From the NCBI GenBank assembly GCA_958431815.1, contig CAUASB010000010.1, positions 7,453 through 71,452 on the forward strand: a DNA stretch of 64,000 nucleotides. The letters run 5' to 3'. Position numbers and translations under genes: made by a program. The notes below the pieces were generated by a model. The model was not told where the DNA came from. It made no database searches and saw only the letters and a list, made by a program, of their open reading frames with translations. This document shows positions 44,024-51,694 of this stretch, in pieces. How positions within the stretch are numbered: position 1 is the first letter of the stretch; every line of letters starts with the position of its first letter. This DNA comes from an uncultured Eggerthella sp. (GTDB lineage: Bacteria; Actinomycetota; Coriobacteriia; Coriobacteriales; Eggerthellaceae).

Positions 44024-46606
44024 TTAAACGAGATTGATATGGCTTGGGCGTGGCGGAAGGTCGATTCGACGTATGTCGCCATCCGCTATAAGCCGACTAG
44101 TTTCTTCGGCTATACTGCTTCGTCCTTCAATGAGTTGATTCACATAGTCCGATAGAGCCGAGCGGGCTTCATTTTCCAATTTTGGAATAAGAATGCCTTT
44201 TGCTGCGGAAACTGGAATTTCAGCCAAACCGTCGGAACCTCTCGCCTGTGCCCGTGCCTGTGAACGCCAGCTTTCTGTTGTCAGGTAGCTCAGGAGATCT
44301 GCCATGTACGTCTCCATTCCCTGTTTCATCCTCAATCGGAAACAACCGTTTGTCACGACAACATTCGAGGCGTTATCGGGTATTATGCACCACTTCGATA
44401 CAGACCCCCAAATGCTTCCAACGAAGATATCCCTTGGTGCGGCAAAATGCCTCGCCCTTGCGGGAAGCTCCCATCCGTATTGCCATTCTGGTTGATATAC
44501 TCCATTGGCCATATGCCGAATATCAACATAACCGTATGTCGTAGATGCGCCCTTTTTCGCAACTGACCCATCGAGGTTCTGCTTCTCGGGGATAAAATCG
44601 ACAAGTTCTCCGAGTGCGAAATGATTCGAACTCTTAATCTGCTCAATATGCTCTTGGTTTTTTCTGCACCAGTATTTTGGATCGAGCGAATGGTCTCCAT
44701 CAGCAAGGATCAAATCGGAGGAAATTGCCCAACCCGATCCATCACTGAACATATTTTCGCGACCCTTCAAAAGCCATTTATGCTTGTGAACCACTGGCGA
44801 ATTGAGGATGTCGGCAAGGACCTTGTCAAAATCACAGTCAACAATCTTTTCTCCGCCCTCGTTAATCTTAAGAGCTCCAGACGATGGCTCGCGAACAAAA
44901 ACAGGATTCTGTTTGCTCGTTCCGGCTTCCCAGCCCAGTTTCTCAACGAGCTCAAAATTGATAAGTTCTCCGCTCGCCTCAAGGGGGCTGCGCAGCGGCT
45001 CGTTACGCGTCTCCATGAACACGATACTCGCGCTCACATCAGCGCCACTCGACTTAAATGCAAATCTCGGTAGGGACACGATAGAGGCTATTGAAGCACG
45101 ACAAAGCAGCCAGTCCCTGAATGCCTTGAATTTTGGTCCGGTGTTTCCTAGATATCCGTTCGGCAGGACAATGGCAATCCTTCCTCCGGTTCTTCTGCAT
45201 GCTTTCATGCACACTTCGACAAACAGCAACCCTGCTTCTTGTTTTCCGAGGGCTTTTTCTCCAATTGTTAAGGTCTTGCCGTCGGTCGAAACGCCTCGAC
45301 CAAGCTCAAATTCGGACAGAACCTTCTCTCTTTTCTCGGTAATTTTTGAACCAAATGGGGGATTGCATATCATAAGGTCGAATCGGTTCTGCAAATCGGA
45401 AACGCATTTAAGGCTATCCAGAACATGGATGTTCGACTTGCCATCGCCGTTGAGGACCATGTTCAATACGGCAACCTGAACCGCATTCTGGCTATTGTCA
45501 TACCCAAAAATCGAATCTGCGTATCCTGGGTTATAGCGCTTTCCATATCTGAATGCGCCAACGAGAAAGTCTGCCGATCCGCATGCGGGATCGCATACTT
45601 GGTCACCAAATTGAGGGTTGGCAATATCGACAACAAAATCTGAAATCTTTGTCGGAGTGAAGTATTGAGCCATGTCCCATTTGCACAAATCTTTCGCAAA
45701 CTTCATGTAAAAGGTCTGCACAACATCACGCTTTGAGGCGATGATTTTGAATGGAGCCAAAACTTTCATTACATCTATAACAGCTTCATCTGGCATGGTC
45801 ATCTCTGTTGGGATTTCCTTGGGAAGATGATTTTGGTAATGGTTCACTCCCCTCAATACCATGTCTTTTAATGCTTCGGCTGCTGAAACTTGGTTGTATC
45901 CGAGCGCGCCATAATCTTGAAGCTCAAGACGCTCATCGGGTCTTGTTTCAAAAGCATGCTCGTCAAACAATTTGGCGAGCAATAATTGAAAAATCGCCTC
46001 ATAACGTTCCTCTTTCGATAAGCCGAATCCGTGCAGTATATCCTCGATTTTCGAAAACGCGTCGAGCATTGACGGGCACGGAAGAAGGTCTCCGAAAGTC
46101 AAAGGCTTTACCTCGGGTCGTTCACCATAGTGGGGCAAGGCGGCCAAGGGGGCTTCCCTGAGAACCTTGACATCATTTTCGGTTTCATACCAGAAAAGCC
46201 TTTTTGCATCTTCAGACCAGAACAGCCCGATAGCAGATTCGCGCTTAGCAAATGAAAGCATTGGCTCTACTTGGGTACTCTGCACATAATCGCTTCGGGA
46301 CGAGTCTCGCTTGACTTCGCATAGCAGCAAGGCATGCTTCAGAAGCTCGTCAATTGAACAGTTGCTCAAGTTCGAAACAGGCTGGTCGAAAACGGCGAAA
46401 TCGCAGCGGAATGAGTTCCTGCCTCCATTGCCGAACCTTTTTTCGATGACCTCCACCTTGAAGCATTCGGCAGGGTACCCTTTATCGATGAGGTGCTTGA
46501 TAGCTTGAACTCGATGATATTCTTCGTTGGGGGTTAGCCCATCAGCGCTCTTACCAGTGCTTTTGAGTATGCCACGAACAGGGCATACGAGAGAGAAAGC
46601 GCTCAT
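44024..46606 (-). CDS. single-chain restriction-modification enzyme (nuclease, N6-adenine methylase, specificity region)
   Basis: 860 residues. Residues about 65-100 have a PD-(D/E)XK-like pair (CDFAVFD and LLLCEVKRD), as in HsdR_N-type nucleases. Then comes an HsdM-like helical region, motif I CDPACGSADFLVGAFRYGK, motif IV MICNPPFGS and VLPNGYLGNTG. The last 220 residues resemble a target-recognition part with a helical end (LENEARSALSDYVNQLIEG). This is the type IIG / fused type I layout: it methylates adenine at its site and cuts unmethylated DNA. Motif I has Ala-Asp where Gly-x is usual. No separate S subunit is present. The start ATG lacks a good ribosome site; a leader frame lies just upstream. 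Confidence 0.85.
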   Translation of the reverse strand: MSAFSLVCPVRGILKSTGKSADGLTPNEEYHRVQAIKHLIDKGYPAECFKVEVIEKRFGNGGRNSFRCDFAVFDQPVSNLSNCSIDELLKHALLLCEVKRDSSRSDYVQSTQVEPMLSFAKRESAIGLFWSEDAKRLFWYETENDVKVLREAPLAALPHYGERPEVKPLTFGDLLPCPSMLDAFSKIEDILHGFGLSKEERYEAIFQLLLAKLFDEHAFETRPDERLELQDYGALGYNQVSAAEALKDMVLRGVNHYQNHLPKEIPTEMTMPDEAVIDVMKVLAPFKIIASKRDVVQTFYMKFAKDLCKWDMAQYFTPTKISDFVVDIANPQFGDQVCDPACGSADFLVGAFRYGKRYNPGYADSIFGYDNSQNAVQVAVLNMVLNGDGKSNIHVLDSLKCVSDLQNRFDLMICNPPFGSKITEKREKVLSEFELGRGVSTDGKTLTIGEKALGKQEAGLLFVEVCMKACRRTGGRIAIVLPNGYLGNTGPKFKAFRDWLLCRASIASIVSLPRFAFKSSGADVSASIVFMETRNEPLRSPLEASGELINFELVEKLGWEAGTSKQNPVFVREPSSGALKINEGGEKIVDCDFDKVLADILNSPVVHKHKWLLKGRENMFSDGSGWAISSDLILADGDHSLDPKYWCRKNQEHIEQIKSSNHFALGELVDFIPEKQNLDGSVAKKGASTTYGYVDIRHMANGVYQPEWQYGWELPARARHFAAPRDIFVGSIWGSVSKWCIIPDNASNVVVTNGCFRLRMKQGMETYMADLLSYLTTESWRSQARAQARGSDGLAEIPVSAAKGILIPKLENEARSALSDYVNQLIEGRSSIAEETSRLIADGDIRRIDLPPRPSHINLV

Positions 46607-46634
46607 GCGATGCTCGATTCGGCAAAGAAACCCC

Positions 46635-46685
46635 TTAGCGCGAAGCGCTTACTCTCTCTCTCTCTCTCTCTCTCGAAAGCAGCAT
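46635..46685 (-). CDS. leader peptide reading through the GA microsatellite
   Basis: ATG 46685 has AGGAG (46694-46698) eight bases before it. It reads MLLSRERERERVSASR and stops at 46635, 28 bases before the restriction-modification ATG. The Arg-Glu run is encoded by the GA repeat, so its frame after the repeat depends on repeat number. An in-frame ATG at 46691 is too close to the ribosome site. Confidence 0.55.
   Translation of the reverse strand: MLLSRERERERVSASR
46652..46674 (-). repeat. (GA)11.5 microsatellite upstream of the restriction-modification gene
   Basis: 23 bases of uninterrupted CT on the + strand (GA on the coding strand), ending 45 bases before the ATG at 46606. Dinucleotide runs of this length are prone to slippage. 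Confidence 0.97.
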
Positions 46686-46746
46686 AACCATGGCTCCTAA
46701 AATCATTGGCTCATCGGCGGAAACCACCGAACTGACAGAGCCTATT

Positions 46747-47826
46747 CTAGCAAGCCTGCCTCTCCCAGTAATCGAAGAACGGGTAAGGGGTGCTCCGATA
46801 CTCGCTCCAAACGGTGTCGTACACGCCCTCGTTGACCTGACGCACTGCAAGCTCGGCCATGTCGCGGCCCGTCCTGTCGTGTTTGAAACACTCGTGCCAC
46901 TTGAACCATGCTAGGTAGGCGGAGAGCCTGCGGGTGGCAACGCCGTGGAAGCGGGACATGAACGTCTTCAGGCGCGAGTGCACGTTGTTGATGCGGTTCA
47001 CCTTGTGGTCGACCGCGGCGAACGCATGGTGACAGGCCACCCCGAGCTCTTTCAACGCGCGGGGATAGGCACTGCCCTTGTCGGTGCAGACGATCGAGCC
47101 CTCACCGACCTTGCCGTCGAGCACTTCCTTTGCCCTTTGGGCGGACAGCCCGCCACGGCACGACACGTCGTAGAGGATGTCGCCCCGGTCGTTCACCCCG
47201 ACGAGCACGCAGATGTGCTCGGGACCGGTTCCCCTTGGGCGCTTCTCCCAGGCCTTCTTGCCGGGGTACCCCTTGCCCGAGTGCCTGTGCGGCGGCCTCG
47301 GCATGGTGAAGCCGCCGTTGGAATGGTTGCCCTTGAAGGACTCGGGGAAGAACGTCTCGTCCAGCTCGCAGCCGCAACCAGGCTCAACATAGAAGGACGG
47401 AGAATGTTTAGCAAGCACCTCCAACAGCCTATGCCTCATGAAGAACGAGGTCTTGAGCGACACGCCGCACCGTGCGGCGCATTCGCGCAGCGGCAGCATG
47501 TCGATGAAGCACTCTGCATATGCCATCCAGACGCTCCGGGGCAGCTTGCTCGCTGCGAAGACCTTCCTCGCTGAGCCGTTGAAGGTGCGTCCGCAGTCCC
47601 GGCAAAGGTAACGCTGTTTGCCATGAGCATCCTTGCCTCGCCTCACGAACGATACGGAACCGCATTTCGGGCACGCAATCGCGGAATCGGCGTTCCCGCA
47701 TGACAAATCGAACATCTCCTGCTCGATGAGCCTGCGGAGCGATTCTACGGCATTGCGCCTCTCCCGTTTCGAGAGGGTGGACAGCATCTCAGCCGTCTTG
47801 GCGGCAACCGCTCTTCCGTTCGCCAT
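46747..47826 (-). CDS. IS1595-family (ISXO2-like) transposase
   Basis: 359 residues. An N-terminal zinc ribbon (ACPKCGS near residue 51 and LCRDCGRTF near 74) is followed by a helix-turn-helix-like region (LRECAARCGVSLKTSFFMRHRLLEVL). The DDE-like domain follows: CELDETFF gives the first Asp, IVCTDKGSAYPRAL the second, and NRINNVHSRLKTFMSRFHG is where the third catalytic residue (Asn or Glu in this family) should be. No inverted repeats flank the gene closely; the matching ends are those of the whole 5.3-kb element. Its base composition is higher in GC than that of the passengers. Confidence 0.92.
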   Translation of the reverse strand: MANGRAVAAKTAEMLSTLSKRERRNAVESLRRLIEQEMFDLSCGNADSAIACPKCGSVSFVRRGKDAHGKQRYLCRDCGRTFNGSARKVFAASKLPRSVWMAYAECFIDMLPLRECAARCGVSLKTSFFMRHRLLEVLAKHSPSFYVEPGCGCELDETFFPESFKGNHSNGGFTMPRPPHRHSGKGYPGKKAWEKRPRGTGPEHICVLVGVNDRGDILYDVSCRGGLSAQRAKEVLDGKVGEGSIVCTDKGSAYPRALKELGVACHHAFAAVDHKVNRINNVHSRLKTFMSRFHGVATRRLSAYLAWFKWHECFKHDRTGRDMAELAVRQVNEGVYDTVWSEYRSTPYPFFDYWERQAC

Positions 47827-47851
47827 TGCAATTCCCCAACCTCAAGATATT

Positions 47852-47899
47852 AGGTACATATATATTACCTTGATAAGTAAGCTGGACAGTTGCTACCAT
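47852..47899 (+). promoter_or_regulatory. candidate promoter and operator of the XRE-nuclease operon
   Basis: TTGATA (47870-47875), 18 bases, TACCAT (47894-47899). The inverted repeat AGGTA-N9-TACCT (47852-47870) touches the -35 box and could be the site of the XRE protein. It lies between the divergent transposase and XRE genes. Confidence 0.5.
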
Positions 47900-47938
47900 G
47901 AAAAGAACATATAGACATTACCATCAGCGGAGGAGAAG

Positions 47939-48157
47939 ATGGAAGTACTGGATGCGATAGATGCGATGCTGAAGGAGAGCGGCGAGACGAAAGCGGGGCT
48001 TGCGTCGTCACTTGGCAGATCGAGGCAGAGCATATACAACATGTACCAGAAGAAGACCGACGTGAGATGCGGAACCCTCATCGCGATGGCCCGGCACATG
48101 GGTTATGAGGTTGTGCTGAGAAAAGGCGGTGACGAGATCGAGCTCTCAACAGAGTAG
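47939..48157 (+). CDS. small XRE-type helix-turn-helix protein
   Basis: 72 residues. MEVLDAIDAMLKESGETKAGLASSLGRSRQSIYNMYQKKTDVRCGTLIAMARHMGYEV is a helix-turn-helix of the Cro/CI type, with LASSLGRSRQSIYNM as the recognition part. GGAGGAG precedes ATG 47939. It is followed after 61 bases by the nuclease-like gene on the same strand and probably controls it, in the manner of an antitoxin or a repressor. No second domain is present. Confidence 0.85.
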   Translation: MEVLDAIDAMLKESGETKAGLASSLGRSRQSIYNMYQKKTDVRCGTLIAMARHMGYEVVLRKGGDEIELSTE

Positions 48158-48218
48158 CTAGCTTTTACCAGTATTTCTTGCGCTGTGCATTGCCGGCAGA
48201 GAAGAGGAGCATGAAAAA

Positions 48219-49058
48219 ATGGTTACCAAGAAAGAACTGCTCGAAAAACTCCGCAATGGCGAGATTTCCGAACAGGAGATAATAGACAACGGGTGGTTGC
48301 TGTCTGTGACTAATCGTGTCAAGAAAATAAAGCAGCCAAGGGGCGGCTATTTGCGGCCAAAGGATTTTGAGATTGCGATGCTTCAAGGTGGTGGCGAGGA
48401 CGATCTCAGCCCAAATGAAAACGTCAATCCGGGGCTGGTTTCAAGTGCAGTCGAATACCTGACGAGGTTTCAGACTGGAACCGATCCCAATGACGCTTTC
48501 ACCGCGGCAAAAACCGGAGCCATGAATGTGGGGGAATTGCCACTGTTCGAGGAGTTGTTAACCGGCGTCTGCGATCTTAGCGACGAATCAGTGGAGGCGG
48601 CTATCAAGCTATCGGGGTTCGATAGCGCTTTCAGAGCGGGAAAGGCAGCATACCGTCCTGTTGAGGAGATAAGACCGAACAGGGAAACCGTCGAAAATGT
48701 AAGGAAGATGGTCGACCGATCCGTTTTGTTCTTCGACCAATATGGCCCGAAAGTACTTGACGGCTTGACGTTCGAGGGCGGCTACACGGGTTATGTCGTT
48801 GCCGGTGACGGCGATTTTCTGACGAAAGACACTTTGTGGGACTTCAAGGTATCGAAGCAAAGACTTCAAACGAAGCATACGCTTCAGCTCCTCATGTACT
48901 GGCGCATGGGGTTGCACTCTGCTCACTCTGAGAGCTACAAAAGCATTGAATACCTTGGCGTGTACAACCCGAGGAAGAACATTGTGTATCGTCTCCCGGT
49001 TAGTAAAATTCCACCCGAAACGATCGATGAAGTAGAAGTCAAGGTTATCGGATATTGA
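48219..49058 (+). CDS. PD-(D/E)XK-type (RecB/Cas4-like) nuclease, function unknown
   Basis: 279 residues. The N-terminal half (KKELLEKLRNGEISEQEIIDNGWLLS and VSSAVEYLTRFQTGT) is helical. The nuclease core follows: GDGDFL with Asp199, TLWDFKVS with Asp208-x-Lys210, and LQLLMYWRMGLHS, which corresponds to the Gln-x-x-x-Tyr motif of RecB-family nucleases. The end (YLGVYNPRKNIVYRLPV) is strand-rich. I know of no characterised member. AAGAGGAGCATGAAAAA precedes ATG 48219. It is paired with the XRE gene as the second passenger module of the transposon, so a defence or abortive-infection role is a reasonable guess. Confidence 0.78.
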   Translation: MVTKKELLEKLRNGEISEQEIIDNGWLLSVTNRVKKIKQPRGGYLRPKDFEIAMLQGGGEDDLSPNENVNPGLVSSAVEYLTRFQTGTDPNDAFTAAKTGAMNVGELPLFEELLTGVCDLSDESVEAAIKLSGFDSAFRAGKAAYRPVEEIRPNRETVENVRKMVDRSVLFFDQYGPKVLDGLTFEGGYTGYVVAGDGDFLTKDTLWDFKVSKQRLQTKHTLQLLMYWRMGLHSAHSESYKSIEYLGVYNPRKNIVYRLPVSKIPPETIDEVEVKVIGY

Positions 49059-49105
49059 TTCCCTAAAATAGTCGAAAGCCTCACCTGGAATGTTCCCAAC
49101 AACAA

Positions 49106-49144
49106 ACGAACCCCTGCAACGGTTGATATGTTGCAGGGGTTCGT
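49106..49144 (+). terminator. terminator of the XRE-nuclease operon
   Basis: ACGAACCCCTGCAAC (49106-49120) pairs perfectly with GTTGCAGGGGTTCGT (49130-49144), followed by TGCGTTT. Confidence 0.85.
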
Positions 49145-49164
49145 TGCGTTTAAATAAGCGAGTG

Positions 49165-49196
49165 TATCCATTCTGGGTTAACATCGCCTTTTTTTA
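49165..49196 (-). repeat. right terminal inverted repeat and target duplication of the transposon
   Basis: The 24-bp repeat at 49165-49188, read on the minus strand, starts GGCGATGTTAACCCAG. It is followed on the + strand by TTTTTTTA (49189-49196), identical to the left target copy. Confidence 0.92.
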
Positions 49197-49281
49197 TCAT
49201 GGGCCGACGCGAGCCGTTTTCGTTTTCAGATTGCCCGATATGCGTGGGTGTTCCTTTGCGCTGTAGTGGACGGAGCATAAG

Positions 49282-49311
49282 AAAACCCCTGGCTATGGAG
49301 GTAACCAGGGG
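49282..49311 (-). terminator. terminator of the DJ-1/PfpI gene
   Basis: CCCCTGG (49286-49292) pairs with CCAGGGG (49305-49311); the minus strand continues TTTTC. Confidence 0.85.
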
Positions 49312-49340
49312 CTGAAGAAGGGCATATGCTGAAAGGGCAG

Positions 49341-49919
49341 CTAGAGTTCGATCTTCGCACCCATCAGCTTCACGAACTCACGGCAGATTGCCGTGTTGCC
49401 AGGCCATGCCGGAGAAGTAACCAGGTTGCGGTCGACCACTGCCTCGTCAGCGGGAACGTCTTTGTACGTGCCGCCTGCCAAGGTGATATCGGGACCCACA
49501 GCGGGGTAGGCGGTTGCCGTGTAGCCTTTCAAAACACCCGCCGCGGTAAGAACCTGCGGGCCATGGCAGATGGCGGCAACGGGTTTGTTGGCAGCAAAGA
49601 ATTCCTTCGTGATCTCGATTACGCGGGGGTTCAGGCGGATGTACTCCGGCGCGCGCCCTCCGGTGATAAACAGGCCCTCGTAGTCTTCGGTCTTAACGGA
49701 GTCGAAGTCGGCGGTAAGGGCGAAATTGTGGCCGCGCAGTTCGGTGTAGGTCTGTTCGCCAAGGAAGTCGTGCACGGCGGTTGCCACCGTGTCGCCTGCT
49801 TTCTTGTCAGGGCATACGGCGTCTACCTGGTAGCCAAGCATCGAAAGCGCCTGGAAGGGAACCATGGTTTCGTAATCTTCGGTGAAATCGCCGCAGAGAA
49901 GCAGAACTTTCTTAGTCAT
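49341..49919 (-). CDS. DJ-1/PfpI family protein
   Basis: 192 residues from ATG 49919. KKVLLLCGDFTEDYETMVPFQAL starts the flavodoxin-like fold with the conserved acidic residue; GLFITGGRAPEYIRL and PVAAICHGPQVLTAAG give the nucleophile elbow with its Cys and the next His. Members act as proteases, glyoxalases/deglycases or chaperones; which one applies is not clear. The open frame continues upstream to 50135 without a start signal. It stands alone. Confidence 0.92.
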   Translation of the reverse strand: MTKKVLLLCGDFTEDYETMVPFQALSMLGYQVDAVCPDKKAGDTVATAVHDFLGEQTYTELRGHNFALTADFDSVKTEDYEGLFITGGRAPEYIRLNPRVIEITKEFFAANKPVAAICHGPQVLTAAGVLKGYTATAYPAVGPDITLAGGTYKDVPADEAVVDRNLVTSPAWPGNTAICREFVKLMGAKIEL

Positions 49920-50101
49920 GACGGTCTTCTTTCTAGTAAGGGTACGGGTTCGGTTCCCGCATTCGTTACCCAGATTGTAGCCACGCACGTGAACATGTTC
50001 ACGGTTGCTGGGTCGTTTCCTTTTGGGCGGCGTAGGTTTTCGGGGGAACGGGGCGAGGACTCGGCTAAACCCAACAAGGGAAGTGGTGCTGCTCAATAAA
50101 A

Positions 50102-50135
50102 ATGCCCTCCGCATCAGGGCAGATGCGGAGGGCAT
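50102..50135 (-). terminator. terminator of the YjiH-type gene
   Basis: ATGCCCTCCGCATC pairs perfectly with GATGCGGAGGGCAT; the minus strand continues TTTTTATTG. Confidence 0.93.
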
Positions 50136-50176
50136 TGATCACGAGGGCCGGTTCGCTCTTTCTTGTTCGGGGAACC

Positions 50177-51607
50177 CTAGAACAGAAGATGCGCAACGGG
50201 GCATACGATAAGCAGGCTGATGATGGTGCGTTCCAGGAACAGGATGAATAGTTCAACGATGTTCACCGGAATCTTCGAGCCCAAGATAAGGCCGCCCACT
50301 TCGGAAAGGTAGATGAGCTGCGTTACCGAAACCGTGGCAACGATAAAGCGGCTCATAGGGTCGGCAATGCCCTCTGCAGCGATAACCGAGGGGGTGAACA
50401 TATCGGTAAAGCCAACGATCATGGTTTTGGAAACCTCTTGCGCTTCAGGCACTTGCAACAGGTCGAGCAGGGGCATGAAGGGCGCGCCCAACACATCGAA
50501 GATAGTGGTGTAGTTTGCCAGCATCAGGGCAAGGGTACCCACGCACATAACAACGGGTAGCACGCCGAACCACATGTTGCAGGCGTTCTTCAAACCGTTT
50601 TCCAGGAACTGTCCGATGCCGCGATGATCCTGCACGCGCTTGATTGCCAGGTCAAGGCCGAACTTCGCAGAAGACGTGTAGCCTTCAGGCAGCGTTTCGG
50701 GCATCGCCTTGCCTTCAACCAGGTAGGTGTCCTTCTTCAGGGAAAGCGGGGGGATGCGCGGAACAATTAGTGCGCAGACAATGCCTACTACGCAAATAAG
50801 CAGGTAATAGGGGCCGAAGTACTCCATCAAGTCAACCTGTGCCAGCACTACGATGCTGAAGGTGATGGACACGGCTGAAAACGTTGTGGAAATGATGGAT
50901 GCCTCGCGGGCGGAATAGTACCCGCTTTCGTACTGGTTGCAGGTAAGCATCACTCCCAAGGTTCCGTCACCGATCCACGAGGTTACGCAGTCGACGGCAC
51001 CGCGACCGGGAATCTTGAACAGAGGACGCATTACCTTGGTAAGCAGGGCGCCGATGAATTCCAGCAGGCCGAAGTCGAGCAGCAAGGGAAGTAACAAGCC
51101 AGCCAGGAAGAAGATGATCACTAGCACCGTAAGCAAGTCGCCTAACACAAAGCCGCCGGTGTCTTCACCGCCGATGATCTGCAGGGGCTCGCCATCGCCG
51201 ACTCCGACGCCCGCGAAAGCCACCCAAACGAACACCGCGCCCACAACGCGGATGATCACCCATGCCGGGGTAGTGGAAAACGTGTTGTACATAAGGGGAT
51301 GCTCGTCGATGAACTTCGGATGGAAGAGCGAGGCTACGCCCAAAACGGCGGAAACCGTGACAATGATGCAACAGAGAATAGGCAAGAAATCAGCGATACT
51401 GTCGCCGATCATATCGGCAATTACCTTGACGATTACCGTCCAGCTACCGTCCACTTCAACGGGGATCATGAACAGCAAAACGCCGATGATCGAGGGGATA
51501 ACAAACCCAGCGATATGTTTCCAGTTGTACTTTTCCAAAACGATTCGTTTCACTCGGGTGCGGATACAGCATTGCAACAATATCAGAAAGTGTGATGGAT
51601 AACCCAT
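50177..51607 (-). CDS. YjiH family membrane protein (nucleoside-recognition/Gate domain)
   Basis: Up to 476 residues with about 11 helices. FVIPSIIGVLLFMIPVEVDG, a Gate-type region (LLEFIGALLTKVMRPLFKIPGRGAVDCVTSWIGDGTLGVMLTCNQYESGYYSAREA) and SRFIVATVSVTQLIYLSEVGGLIL fit the YjiH/SpmA-like group. These are thought to be transporters, substrate unknown. The start is uncertain: ATG 51607, GTG 51553 and TTG 51541 are all possible and none has a well-placed ribosome site; homology suggests the protein begins near KYNWKHIAG. Confidence 0.83.
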   Translation of the reverse strand: MGYPSHFLILLQCCIRTRVKRIVLEKYNWKHIAGFVIPSIIGVLLFMIPVEVDGSWTVIVKVIADMIGDSIADFLPILCCIIVTVSAVLGVASLFHPKFIDEHPLMYNTFSTTPAWVIIRVVGAVFVWVAFAGVGVGDGEPLQIIGGEDTGGFVLGDLLTVLVIIFFLAGLLLPLLLDFGLLEFIGALLTKVMRPLFKIPGRGAVDCVTSWIGDGTLGVMLTCNQYESGYYSAREASIISTTFSAVSITFSIVVLAQVDLMEYFGPYYLLICVVGIVCALIVPRIPPLSLKKDTYLVEGKAMPETLPEGYTSSAKFGLDLAIKRVQDHRGIGQFLENGLKNACNMWFGVLPVVMCVGTLALMLANYTTIFDVLGAPFMPLLDLLQVPEAQEVSKTMIVGFTDMFTPSVIAAEGIADPMSRFIVATVSVTQLIYLSEVGGLILGSKIPVNIVELFILFLERTIISLLIVCPVAHLLF

Positions 51608-51694
51608 TCCTTATGCTTTGACGGGCGATTTCAAGCATTGTGTTGCGGTTTTGATGCGTTAGCCTGCTAGAAACAAAGGAACAAGGAGGAAGCT

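Larger units (their letters stand above)
43933..49188. mobile_element. 5,256-bp IS1595-type transposon carrying restriction-modification and nuclease passengers
   Basis: Both ends carry a 24-bp inverted repeat (23 of 24 identical) and are flanked by TTTTTTTA on each side. The only transposase inside is of the IS1595/ISXO2-like type, a family known for 8-bp target duplications and for carrying passenger genes. Transposase, leader and restriction-modification gene run on the minus strand; the XRE regulator and nuclease run on the plus strand. Each transcript ends at its own hairpin just inside the repeats. The passengers look more AT-rich than the flanking genes by eye. Confidence 0.87.

Noticed and set aside
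46652..46674. CT run considered as part of a CRISPR-like or tandem-repeat array
   Set aside because: It is a simple dinucleotide microsatellite with no spacers.
46635..46850. A 71-residue minus-strand frame covering the end of the transposase gene and the GA repeat
   Set aside because: The part upstream of 46698 overlaps the transposase in another frame; only the short segment from ATG 46685 has a ribosome site.
47102..47574. Plus-strand and minus-strand alternative frames within the transposase gene
   Set aside because: High GC of the transposase keeps several frames open; only the 359-residue frame has zinc ribbon and DDE-like motifs.
46676..47910. Short inverted repeats directly around the IS1595 transposase (AACTG-type similarity near 46729 and 47889)
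   Set aside because: The match is weak and gapped; the clean 24-bp repeats with an 8-bp duplication at 43933 and 49188 explain the element better.
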